Source: JBKPNJ01 sp963695705
GTDB taxonomy: Bacteria > Actinomycetota > Actinomycetes > Propionibacteriales > Nocardioidaceae
Reading direction: 5' to 3'
Length of the DNA: 64,000 nucleotides
Assembly (NCBI GenBank): GCA_963695705.1
Contig: CAVOHB010000006.1
Coordinates: forward strand, 671,788-735,787
Positions 51,938-63,424 of the stretch are shown piece after piece (position 1 is the first letter of the stretch; each line of letters starts with the position of its first letter). Below the pieces are notes generated by a model. It worked only from the letters and a program-made list of their open reading frames with translations, did not search any database and was not told where the DNA came from. A program made the translations under genes and the position numbers.

Positions 51938-52537
51938 TCAGGCAGACGTGCTCGCGACGGCCTCGTCCGCGGCCATCACGTTGTGCTCGGCTCGGCGGAC
52001 CAGCTCGTGGTCGAGTCTCCCGGCCTCGACGTTGATGCCCACCAGGGCGGCGGCGGACCGGACCGACGACTGTGCCAGCAGCAGGGCGGTGCGTGCGTCG
52101 CCGCGCAGATTCGGGTTCCCATGCTCGACCAGCGACGCGGCCAGCACGGTGATCTGTGCGCCGATCTCGGTCATCTCCAGCGGTATCTCGGTGGCGCCCT
52201 GCAGCGCCGAGCGGATCCGGTCGCGACGGGACTCGCGGTCCACCGCCGGTGACCGGGCATACGCCGCGATCACCGAGCCGTAGGCGGCCGCGTCGATGTC
52301 GGCCAGCTCGGCGGCGCGCAGCCGCAGGCGTTCCGCCTGGACGGCGACGGGCGGGTCGGGCTCGCCGGCGGTGGCCGTGAACCGCGCCGCCATCGTCACC
52401 AGTGCGGCCGCAAGCGACAGCGAAACGGCGGCGACGGCACCACCACCGGGGGCGGGTGCCCGGTCCGCGACCGAGTCGAGGAAGGTGCCGAGAGCCTCAT
52501 CGAGATAGGAGGCTGCAGGCTCGTCCGGGGGGCTCAT
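51938..52537 (-). CDS. fchA: Cyclodeaminase/cyclohydrolase family protein
   Basis: Formimidoyltetrahydrofolate cyclodeaminase-like enzyme, 199 residues. APAPGGGAVAAVSLSLAAALVTMAARFT is the folate-binding family motif. It acts in one-carbon metabolism, making methenyl-THF. It lies 11 bases downstream of fhs on the same strand, so the pair could feed one-carbon units from formate and formiminofolate into the same pool. No methylenetetrahydrofolate dehydrogenase gene is adjacent. Confidence 0.88.
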   Translation of the reverse strand: MSPPDEPAASYLDEALGTFLDSVADRAPAPGGGAVAAVSLSLAAALVTMAARFTATAGEPDPPVAVQAERLRLRAAELADIDAAAYGSVIAAYARSPAVDRESRRDRIRSALQGATEIPLEMTEIGAQITVLAASLVEHGNPNLRGDARTALLLAQSSVRSAAALVGINVEAGRLDHELVRRAEHNVMAADEAVASTSA

Positions 52538-52548
52538 CGAGTCACCGC

Positions 52549-54243
52549 TCAGAACAGCCCGACCGTCTCTTCGTTGGCGTCGAGGTCCATGTGCGCGGCG
52601 GCCGGATCCGAGCCGAGCCCCGGCATCGTCCGCATCTCTCCACAGATCGGGTACACGAAGCCCGCACCGACCGAGGCCCGGACCTCACGGACCGGGAGCC
52701 GCCAGCCCGTGGGTGCGCCCTTCAGCGCCGGGTCGGACGACAGCGACAGGTGGGTCTTGGCCATGCAGATCGGCAGCCCGCCGAAGCCCGCCTTCTCATA
52801 GGTGTCCAGCGCGCGGGCGGCCGGAATCGAGTAGTCCACGCCGTCGGCGCCGTAGACCAGGGTGGCGATGGTCTCGATCTTCGCCCGCAGGCTGTCCTCG
52901 TCGGCGTAGAGCAGCCGGAACTCGCTGGGCTCCGCGGCGGCCTCGGCGACGGCCTCGGCCAGCTCGACGGCTCCCCTCCCGCCGTCGGCGAAGTGGGTGG
53001 AGACCGCGCAGCGGGCACCGGCCTGGGCGGCGACGTCGGCGATCGCGGCGTGCTCGCTTGGGTGGTCGGTGGGGAAGGGGTTGATCGCGACCACGCACGG
53101 GATGCCGTGCAGGCGGACGTTCGCGATCTGCTTCACCAGGTTGGCCGCGCCGGCATAGACGTCGTCCGGGTTCTCGGCGAGCAGGTCGTCGGGGAGGGGC
53201 CGGCCGGCCACGATGCGGTACTTGCCGGAGTGGGCCTTCAAGGCTCGTACGGTCGCGACGACAACCGCGGCATCCGGGGACTCCCCAGACGTCCGGCACT
53301 TGATGTTGAAGAAGCGCTCCGCACCCATGTCGGCCCCGAAGCCGGCCTCGGTGACGACGAAGTCGCCGCAGCGCAGTGCGATCAGGTCCGCGAGCACGGA
53401 GGAGTTGCCGGTGGCGATGTTGCCGAACGGGCCGGTGTGGACCAGAGCCGGGGTGTTCTCGATGGTCTGCAGCAGGTTGGGCTTGATGGCTTCCTTCAGC
53501 AGCACCGTCATCGCGCCGGCGGTGTCGAGCTGGTCGGCGGTGACCGGCTGCCCGTCCTTGGTGTAGCCGACCACGATCCTGCCCAGTCGCCTGCGCAGGT
53601 CGCGCAACGAGGTGGTCGACGACAGGGTCGCCATCACCTCCGAGGCCGCGGTGATGTCGAACCCTGTCTCGCGGGGCACACCGTCGGCGCGTCCGCCCAG
53701 GCCGGTGACGATGTTGCGCAGCGCGCGGTCGTTGACGTCGAGCACCCGACGCCAGGTGATGCTGTTGGGCTCGATGCCCAGGGCGTTGCCGCGGTAGAGG
53801 TGGTTGTCGAGCATCGCGCTGAGCAGGTTGTGTGCGGCGGTGACGGCGTGCATGTCGCCGGTCAGGTGCAGGTTGAGGCGCTCCATGGGGACCACCTGGC
53901 TGTAGCCGCCGCCGGCGGCTCCGCCCTTGATGCCGAGAGCCGGACCCATCGACGCCTGGCGGATCGTGATGACGGCCTGGCGCCCGATGTGCCGCATGCC
54001 CTGGCCGAGTCCGACCGTCGTCGTGGTCTTGCCCTCGCCGAGCGGCGTCGGCGTGATGGCGGTGACCACGACGTACTTGGCGCGTGGCCGGTCAGCGAGC
54101 TCCTCGACGGCCGCCAGGCTGATCTTCATCACGTCACGCCCGTACGGCTCGAGCAGATGGCTGCCGAGCCCCATCTCGTTGGCGATGTCCTCGATCGGCT
54201 TGAGTGCGGCGCTGCGGGCGATCTCGATGTTGCTCAGTGACAC
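52549..54243 (-). CDS. fhs: Formate--tetrahydrofolate ligase
   Basis: Makes 10-formyl-THF from formate, THF and ATP. The 564-residue protein has the ATP loop TPLGEGKTTTTVGLGQ (about residue 70), the family signatures GIKGGAAGGGYSQVVPMERLNLHLTGD and VATVRALKAHSGKY, and usual length. The GTG at 54243 has AGGAGA 6-7 bases upstream. It follows bldD on the minus strand after a strong terminator-like hairpin, so it has its own promoter in the 130 bases at 54244-54375. I see no tetrahydrofolate riboswitch in its leader. Confidence 0.97.
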   Translation of the reverse strand: MSLSNIEIARSAALKPIEDIANEMGLGSHLLEPYGRDVMKISLAAVEELADRPRAKYVVVTAITPTPLGEGKTTTTVGLGQGMRHIGRQAVITIRQASMGPALGIKGGAAGGGYSQVVPMERLNLHLTGDMHAVTAAHNLLSAMLDNHLYRGNALGIEPNSITWRRVLDVNDRALRNIVTGLGGRADGVPRETGFDITAASEVMATLSSTTSLRDLRRRLGRIVVGYTKDGQPVTADQLDTAGAMTVLLKEAIKPNLLQTIENTPALVHTGPFGNIATGNSSVLADLIALRCGDFVVTEAGFGADMGAERFFNIKCRTSGESPDAAVVVATVRALKAHSGKYRIVAGRPLPDDLLAENPDDVYAGAANLVKQIANVRLHGIPCVVAINPFPTDHPSEHAAIADVAAQAGARCAVSTHFADGGRGAVELAEAVAEAAAEPSEFRLLYADEDSLRAKIETIATLVYGADGVDYSIPAARALDTYEKAGFGGLPICMAKTHLSLSSDPALKGAPTGWRLPVREVRASVGAGFVYPICGEMRTMPGLGSDPAAAHMDLDANEETVGLF

Positions 54244-54375
54244 GGCAGTTCTCCTGTGAGTTCGGCGTCGGTACGACTCCGACCGCAGCCGAGAGTCGTG
54301 CCGGACCTGGTCGTTGCGGCTCCTCGTGCGGCGCGGTCCTGAGTCACGTTAGCCGGTGTGCGCAGCAAAGTGCAC

Positions 54376-54433
54376 AAAAGAAACTGCGCGATGGATGGGA
54401 ACCATCGAAAAGATGTTCCCCATCCATCGCGCA
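54376..54433 (-). terminator. Intrinsic terminator after bldD
   Basis: Read on the minus strand, a 15-bp perfect stem (arms 54419-54433 and 54385-54399) continues into a further seven pairs with one bulge and a 5-base loop, and is followed by GTTTCTTTTG. It lies between the bldD stop and the fhs promoter region. Confidence 0.85.
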
Positions 54434-54471
54434 AATCCCGCAAGAACTGTCGGCGGTGTGGTCGTTGACGC

Positions 54472-54948
54472 TTACCGGCTGGTGTTGAGCACGCCCCAGG
54501 CGATGAACCGCTCCGCCAGCAGGCTGGGAGGCTCGTCGTAGATGACCGCGAGCGTGCGCAGGTCGTCCTGCCTGATCGAGAGCACCCGGCCGTTGTAGTC
54601 GCCGCGCTGGGCCTGGATCGTGGCGGTGTATCTCGCCAGTGGGGCGGCCTCGGTGCTGTCGATGCGGTGCAGCTGCTCCAGGTCGAGGATCAGCTTGGGC
54701 GGTGGCTCGGCCGATCCACCGAGCTGGCCGCCTCCGGGCAGCAACTCATGGACCGGCACGCTGTAGAACTCGGCCAGCTCGGACAGCTTCTGGACCGTGA
54801 CGGCGCGGTCTCCGCGCTCGTACGAACCGACCACGACCGCCTTCCAGCGGCCCTGAGACTTCTGTTCGACTCCGTGTAGCGAGAGCCCCTGCTGCTGACG
54901 GATCGCCCGCAGCCGACCACCGAGAGCCTTGGCGTATTCCTTACTCAT
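54472..54948 (-). CDS. bldD: Developmental regulator BldD (c-di-GMP-binding)
   Basis: Master repressor of development genes in Streptomyces; it dimerises around tetrameric c-di-GMP. The 158-residue protein has an N-terminal helix-turn-helix (LRAIRQQQGLSLHGVEQKS, VVVGSYERGDRAVTVQKL) and the C-terminal domain with the complete c-di-GMP motif RxD-x8-RxxD as RGD-YNGRVLSI-RQDD. Its own upstream region holds a perfect match to the BldD consensus, so autoregulation is expected. It is divergent from the pyr operon. Whether this organism sporulates cannot be told. Confidence 0.96.
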   Translation of the reverse strand: MSKEYAKALGGRLRAIRQQQGLSLHGVEQKSQGRWKAVVVGSYERGDRAVTVQKLSELAEFYSVPVHELLPGGGQLGGSAEPPPKLILDLEQLHRIDSTEAAPLARYTATIQAQRGDYNGRVLSIRQDDLRTLAVIYDEPPSLLAERFIAWGVLNTSR

Positions 54949-55044
54949 CTGTCTCGTACTCCCCCCGCTGCGACGCGCGCAGGCGTGGATGGTCTGTTTC
55001 CCGGGCCCAGCCCGCCATGAGGCGGTTTGAGTTACCAGAGGTCG

Positions 55045-55066
55045 ATTACACAGAGTAACGTTACTC
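55045..55066. promoter_or_regulatory. BldD-binding site, overlapping a perfect palindrome
   Basis: ATTACACAGAGTAAC (55045-55059) fits the published 15-bp BldD pattern nTnACnC(A/T)GnGTnAn at every fixed position. GAGTAACGTTACTC (55053-55066), a perfect 14-bp palindrome, overlaps it. Both lie about 100 bases before the bldD start. GTTAC also occurs in GAGTTAC at about 55029, GCGTTACG and CAGTTAC further on. Confidence 0.8.
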
Positions 55067-55177
55067 GGGAGTTAGGCGTGGGTCAAGCGTTACGCAATGT
55101 ATTGGGTCCAAAATCTACAGGATTCAGTTACAGCGCGCCACCGATCACGCCTACACGACCATATCGGTACGTGCTGG

Positions 55178-55183
55178 TAGTCT
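55178..55183 (+). promoter_or_regulatory. Candidate -10 box of the pyr operon
   Basis: TAGTCT about 27 bases before the PyrR-binding hairpin. A transcript starting near 55190 would have a leader of about 50 bases consisting mainly of the hairpin and the ribosome binding site. Confidence 0.45.
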
Positions 55184-55209
55184 CACCGCGACCGACATCC
55201 TTTAACGGT

Positions 55210-55225
55210 CCGTCCTGTGAGGCGG
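55210..55225 (+). promoter_or_regulatory. PyrR-binding RNA hairpin in the pyr leader
   Basis: CCGTCCTGTGAGGCGG contains the PyrR-loop core RUCCNGNGAGGY (here GUCCUGUGAGGC). The hairpin pairs CCG-CC with GG-CGG around UGUGA with a bulged U. It ends 2 bases before the AAGGAGG site (55228-55234), so PyrR-UMP binding would block ribosome entry. Confidence 0.8.
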
Positions 55226-55242
55226 AGAAGGAGGTCCGGCAG

Positions 55243-55890
55243 ATGACCTCTGCGCAGCCCCACCGTACCGCCGTTCCGAAGCCGTCCGGCGACCCCGACA
55301 CCGCACCCCGCGTGGTGCTCGACGCCTCGGACATGGCCCGCGCGCTCTTCCGCATCTCGCACGAGATCCTCGAACGCAACAAGGGTGCCGACGGGCTGGT
55401 GCTGCTCGGGATCCCCACCCGCGGGGTGCCGCTGGCCCGCCGCATCGGTACGCGCATCGCCGAGATCGAGGGCGCCGAGGTCCCGGTCGGGTCGCTCGAC
55501 GTGACCATGTACCGCGACGACCTGCGGCTGCGGCCGGCCAGGGCCCTCGAGCACACGCACATTCCTCCGGGCGGCCTCGAGGGGAAGGTCGTGGTTCTCG
55601 TCAACGATGTCCTGTTCTCCGGGCGCACGATCCGGGCCGCGCTCGACGCGATCCACGACGTCGGGCGACCGCGAGCGGTCCGACTCGCGGTGCTCGTGGA
55701 CCGCGGGCACCGCGAGCTGCCCATCCGCCCGGACTTCGTGGGCAAGAACCTGCCGACCTCGTTGCGGGAAAGCGTGCTTGTCCAGGTCGAGGAGTACGAC
55801 CGGCGCGACGCCGTCCTGATCGAGACGGCTGATGACTCCGGCGACGAAAGCACGGGCAGTGCCTGGACCCACGAAGGGGGCCACCGATGA
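55243..55890 (+). CDS. pyrR: Bifunctional pyr operon regulator / uracil phosphoribosyltransferase PyrR
   Basis: Binds UMP or UTP and, with pyr leader RNA, lowers pyrimidine gene expression; it also has weak uracil phosphoribosyltransferase activity. The 215-residue protein contains LLGIPTRGVPLARRI, GSLDVTMYRDD and the PRPP loop VVLVNDVLFSGRTIRAAL. About 25 N-terminal residues exceed the Bacillus form. Start: ATG at 55243, 8 bases after AAGGAGG; the frame continues upstream but lacks a site. The hairpin it should bind lies just upstream. Confidence 0.96.
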   Translation: MTSAQPHRTAVPKPSGDPDTAPRVVLDASDMARALFRISHEILERNKGADGLVLLGIPTRGVPLARRIGTRIAEIEGAEVPVGSLDVTMYRDDLRLRPARALEHTHIPPGGLEGKVVVLVNDVLFSGRTIRAALDAIHDVGRPRAVRLAVLVDRGHRELPIRPDFVGKNLPTSLRESVLVQVEEYDRRDAVLIETADDSGDESTGSAWTHEGGHR

Positions 55891-56858
55891 AACGTCATCT
55901 GCTGAGCAGCGCCGACCTGACCCGCCAGGACGCGCTGCTGATCCTCGACACCGCCCAGGAGATGCGGTCGCTCGCCAACAGGCCGATCAAGAAGCTCCCG
56001 GTGCTGCGCGGCCGGACGGTCGTCAACCTGTTCTTCGAGGACTCGACCCGCACCCGGATCTCGTTCGAGGCCGCCGCCAAGCGCCTCTCCGCCGACGTCA
56101 TCAACTTCTCGGCGAAGGGGTCCAGCGTGTCCAAGGGCGAAAGCCTCAAGGACACCGCGCTGACCCTGGAGGCGATGGGCGCCAACGCCGTCGTCATCCG
56201 GCACGCCGCCTCCGGCGCGCCACACCGGCTGGCGACCAGCGGGTGGGTTCGCAGCAGCGTCGTGAACGCCGGGGACGGCACCCACGAGCACCCGACGCAG
56301 GCACTCCTGGATGCGTTCACGATCCGCGACCACCTCGGGACCGTCGACGGCCGGCGGGTCACGATCGTCGGAGACGTCCTGCACAGTCGGGTCGCCCGGT
56401 CCAACGCCCTGCTGCTGTCCACGCTCGGCGCGGAGGTGACACTGGTCGCGCCGCCGACCCTGCTGCCGGTCGGTGTCGAGTCCTGGCCGGTCGCGTACTC
56501 CTACGACCTCGATGCGGCCCTGCCCAAGAGCGACGTGGTGATGATGCTGCGGGTCCAGCGCGAGCGGATGAACCTGTCCGGAGGCGGGTTCTTCCCCAGT
56601 GCGCGCGAGTACAGCCGCCGGTTCGGGCTCGACAAGCTCCGGTTCCGGCTGCTGCCCGACCACGCGCTGGTGATGCACCCCGGGCCGATGAATCGCGGGA
56701 TGGAGATCGCCGCCGACGTCGCCGACTGCGACCGGTCGGTGATCGTCGAACAGGTCGCCAACGGAGTCGCGGTCAGGATGGCCGTTCTCTACCTGCTGCT
56801 CGGCGGCCAGGAGTCTGCCCTGCAGGGCGCGGCCGATCTCGTCGAGGCCAACGCGTGA
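55887..56858 (+). CDS. pyrB: Aspartate carbamoyltransferase, catalytic subunit
   Basis: Joins carbamoyl phosphate and aspartate, the first committed pyrimidine step. The 323-residue protein has FFEDSTRTRISFEAAAKRL (carbamoyl-phosphate loop), NAGDGTHEHPTQALLDAFT and HPGPMNRGMEI. No regulatory subunit gene (pyrI) is seen, as in other actinomycetes. It is coupled on both ends (ATGA with pyrR, GTGA with pyrC). Confidence 0.97.
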   Translation: MKRHLLSSADLTRQDALLILDTAQEMRSLANRPIKKLPVLRGRTVVNLFFEDSTRTRISFEAAAKRLSADVINFSAKGSSVSKGESLKDTALTLEAMGANAVVIRHAASGAPHRLATSGWVRSSVVNAGDGTHEHPTQALLDAFTIRDHLGTVDGRRVTIVGDVLHSRVARSNALLLSTLGAEVTLVAPPTLLPVGVESWPVAYSYDLDAALPKSDVVMMLRVQRERMNLSGGGFFPSAREYSRRFGLDKLRFRLLPDHALVMHPGPMNRGMEIAADVADCDRSVIVEQVANGVAVRMAVLYLLLGGQESALQGAADLVEANA

Positions 56859-58141
56859 CCGGCTACCTGATCCAGGACGTCTCACTGCTCGGCGGCGGAC
56901 GGACGTCGCTGCTGATCCGCGACGCGGTCATCGCCGACGCAGGGCCCGGTCTCGATGCGGGAGACGCCGACGTGGTGGCTGCCGACGGGCTCGTCGCCCT
57001 CCCCGGACTCGTCGACCTGCACACTCACCTGCGCGAGCCCGGACGCGAGGATGCCGAGACCGTCGAAACCGGCACCCGAGCCGCGGCCCGGGGCGGGTTC
57101 ACCTGCGTGCACGCCATGGCCAACACCAACCCGGTCGCGGACACCGCCGGGGTGGTCGAGCAGGTGTGGCGGCTGGGACGCGAGGCCGGATACTGCGACG
57201 TGCGTCCGGTCGGGGCCGTCACCGTCGGCCTCGCCGGCGAGCGGCTGGCCGAGCTAGGGGCGATGGCCGACTCGGCGGCGCGGGTCCGGATGTTCTCCGA
57301 CGACGGCAGCTGCGTCTCCGACGCGGTGCTGATGCGCCGGTCGCTGGAGTACGTCAAGGCGTTCGACGGGGTGATCGCCCAGCATGCCCAGGAGCCTCGC
57401 CTCACCGAGGGCGCGCAGATGAACGAGGGCGAGCTGTCCGGTGTGCTCGGCATGCGCGGCTGGCCCGCGGTCGCGGAGGAGGCGATCATCGCCCGTGACA
57501 CGCTGCTGGCAGCGCACGTCGGGTCGCGCCTGCACGTCTGCCATGTCTCTACCTCGGGATCGGTGGAGATCATCCGGGCGGCCAAGGCCAAGGGCTGGAA
57601 CGTCACCGCTGAGGTGACGCCTCATCACCTGCTCCTCACCGACGAGCTCGTGACCAGCTACGACCCCAGGTACAAGGTCAACCCGCCGCTGCGGACCCAG
57701 GCGGATGTCGACGCGCTCCGGATCGGCCTGGCGGACGGCACCATCGACGCGGTGGCGACCGACCACGCCCCGCATCCGTCGGAGGACAAGGAGTGCGAGT
57801 GGGACGCGGCTGCCTTCGGGATGCTCGGCCTGGAGACCGCGCTGTCGATCGTGCAGGAGGCGATGGTCGACACCGGCCTGCTCGACTGGGCCGCGGTGGC
57901 CGACCGGATGTCCTTCCGGCCCGCTCGTATCGGGCGGGTACGCGACCATGGCACACCCCTCACCGTCGGCTCACCGGCGAACCTGGTGCTCTACGACGCT
58001 TCGGCGCGCTACGCGGTCGACCCGGCCGAGTCGGAGTCGTTGTCGGCGAACACCCCGTACGCGGGGATGACCCTCCCAGGACGTGTGGTCGCGACATTCC
58101 TACGCGGGCGGCCCACGGTGATCGACGGGAAGCTGCGGTGA
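56855..58141 (+). CDS. pyrC: Dihydroorotase
   Basis: Cyclises carbamoyl aspartate to dihydroorotate. The 428-residue protein is a class I (long-type) dihydroorotase: metal site DLHTHLREPG, HVCHVSTSGSVEI, TPHHLLLTD, and VATDHAPHP (catalytic Asp). The start is the GTG overlapping the pyrB stop and its stop overlaps the carA GTG. The small membrane-protein gene that sits between pyrC and carA in some actinomycetes is missing here. Confidence 0.96.
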   Translation: MTGYLIQDVSLLGGGRTSLLIRDAVIADAGPGLDAGDADVVAADGLVALPGLVDLHTHLREPGREDAETVETGTRAAARGGFTCVHAMANTNPVADTAGVVEQVWRLGREAGYCDVRPVGAVTVGLAGERLAELGAMADSAARVRMFSDDGSCVSDAVLMRRSLEYVKAFDGVIAQHAQEPRLTEGAQMNEGELSGVLGMRGWPAVAEEAIIARDTLLAAHVGSRLHVCHVSTSGSVEIIRAAKAKGWNVTAEVTPHHLLLTDELVTSYDPRYKVNPPLRTQADVDALRIGLADGTIDAVATDHAPHPSEDKECEWDAAAFGMLGLETALSIVQEAMVDTGLLDWAAVADRMSFRPARIGRVRDHGTPLTVGSPANLVLYDASARYAVDPAESESLSANTPYAGMTLPGRVVATFLRGRPTVIDGKLR

Positions 58142-59246
58142 GCGCGGCGCTGTTGATGCTTGAGGACGGCCGCGCGTTCCGCGGCGAGTCCTTCGGTGCC
58201 GTCGGGGAGACATTCGGAGAGGCGGTTTTCGCGACCGGCATGACCGGATACCAGGAGACGCTGACCGACCCGTCGTACCACCGCCAGGTGGTGGTGATGA
58301 CCGCCCCGCACATCGGCAACACCGGCGTCAACGACGAGGATCAGGAGTCCGACCGGATCCGGGTGGCCGGGTTCGTCGTGCGAGACCCGGCCAGGATGCC
58401 CTCCAACTGGCGCTCGGTCCGCAGCCTCGGCGACGCGCTGACCGCCCAGGGCGTCGTCGGGATCAGCGGGGTCGACACCCGCGCGCTGACCCGGCACCTT
58501 CGCGACCGTGGGGCCATGCGGGTCGGCATCACGACCACCGAACGGGACGCGGACGCCTTCCTGGCCAGAGTGCGCCGGACTCCGGCGATGGCAGGTGCCG
58601 ACCTGGCCGGCGAAGTGTCGACCGCCGATGCCCGGGTCTACCCCGCCGTGGGGCCGCGGCGCCACACGGTCGTGGCGGTCGATCTCGGGATCAAGTCGAT
58701 GAGCCTGGCGATGCTGGCCGGCCGCGGGATCGAGGTGCAGCTGCTCCCGGCGTCAGCGGGCATCGGCGAGGTGCTGGCGCGACAGCCGGACGGTGTCTTC
58801 TTCTCCAACGGGCCAGGAGATCCCGCCACCGCCGAGCCGGCGATCCGGCTGTTGCGAGAGGTGCTGTCGCGGCGGATCCCCTACTTCGGAATCTGCTTCG
58901 GTAACCAGCTGTTCGGCCGCGCCCTCGGCTTCGACACGTTCAAGCTCAAGTACGGCCACCGCGGCATCAACCAGCCGGTCATGGACCTCACCACCGGCAA
59001 GGTCGAGGTCACGGCACACAACCACGGGTTCGCCGTCGACGCGCCGGTCGGCGTCATCGTCGACACACCGTACGGCCCGGCCGAGGTCACGCACGTGTGT
59101 CTCAACGACGGCGTGGTCGAAGGCGTGCGCCTGGTCGACGCACCGGCGTTCAGCGTGCAGTACCACCCGGAGGCCGCGGCCGGGCCGCACGACGCCGGGT
59201 ACCTGTTCGACCGGTTCGAGCGGATGCTCGCGAGCGGACAGCGCTG

Positions 59247-59247
<1 letters not shown>
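58138..59247 (+). CDS. carA: Carbamoyl-phosphate synthase, small (glutaminase) subunit
   Basis: Hydrolyses glutamine to feed ammonia to CarB. The 369-residue protein starts LLMLEDGRAFRGESFGA and has FGEAVFATGMTGYQETLTDPSY, the nucleophile in YFGICFGNQLFGRALG (Cys about 260) and the His-Glu pair in VQYHPEAAAGPHD. The nucleophile context GICFG and the SVQYHPE form match actinomycete enzymes. Its stop overlaps the carB start by one base. Confidence 0.97.
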
Positions 59248-62554
<3,307 letters not shown>

Positions 62555-62558
<4 letters not shown>

Positions 62559-63424
62559 GCGGCGCGCGGGGACCGCTGCAGGTGGACGGCAAGGTGCTCG
62601 CGATCAAACGGGTCGGCGCCTACCAGCTCCTCACCGTGGCGGCTCCCGGGATCCCCGAGCGGACCGAACCGGGCAGCTTCGTCACCGTGGCTGTCGGGGG
62701 TGACCCGTCGGCGATGCTGCTTCGCCGCTCGTTCTCGATCTACCGGGTCCGCAGCAGCGGCGTCTACGGCGGGACCGTCGAGATCGTCTTCGCCGCGCAC
62801 GGCAAGGGAACCCGGGCGATGACCCTGCTTCGGCCCGGTGACCCGATCAACGTTGTCGGCCCCCTCGGCAGGCCGTTCGCGGCTCCCCGTGAGCCGGTGC
62901 CGTGCGTGCTCGTCGGCGGCGGCTACGGCAGCGCGCCGCTGTTCATGCTGGCCGGCCGGCTGAGGGAGCGTGGCTGTGCGGTGCACATGGTGCTGGGTGC
63001 TGCCACCGAGCAGCGGCTGTTCGGCACCCTCGAGGCCAAGAGGGCGGCGGTGTCGGTCGTGGTGACGACGGAGGACGGCTCGATGGGTGTGCGGGGGCGG
63101 GTCACCGATGTGCTGCCCGGGCGCATCGACGCCACCGGGGCAGAGGTCGTCTACTCCTGCGGACCGATGCGGATGCTCGACGCGGTCACAGAGGTGGCGA
63201 TGGCGCACGGTGCCTGGAGCCAGACCGCCGTGGAGGAGTCGATGGCGTGCGGGGTCGGGGTGTGCATGACGTGTGTGCTGCCGGTCGTCGGCGACGACGG
63301 CGTCACGCGGATGCAGCGCTCCTGCGTGGAGGGTCCGGTGTTCCGCGGTGAGCGGGTGCGGTGGAAGGACGTCGGAACCATCCCGGTCGGAACTCTCGGT
63401 GCACCCGCGGGCGGTGGCCACTGA
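62555..63424 (+). CDS. pyrK: Dihydroorotate dehydrogenase electron-transfer subunit
   Basis: FAD and [2Fe-2S] subunit that carries electrons from PyrD (class 1B) to NAD. The 289-residue protein has the FAD site LLRRSFSIYRV, the NAD-type loop VLVGGGYGSAPLFMLA and the cluster ligands in CGVGVCMTCVLPVVGDD followed by the fourth Cys in MQRSCVEGPVF. Its stop overlaps pyrD (TGATG), supporting a PyrD-PyrK complex. It is the form used instead of quinone-linked PyrD class 2. Confidence 0.94.

Noticed and set aside
54244..54375. Tetrahydrofolate riboswitch upstream of fhs
   Set aside because: I could not find the conserved three-way or pseudoknot elements in the 130-base leader.
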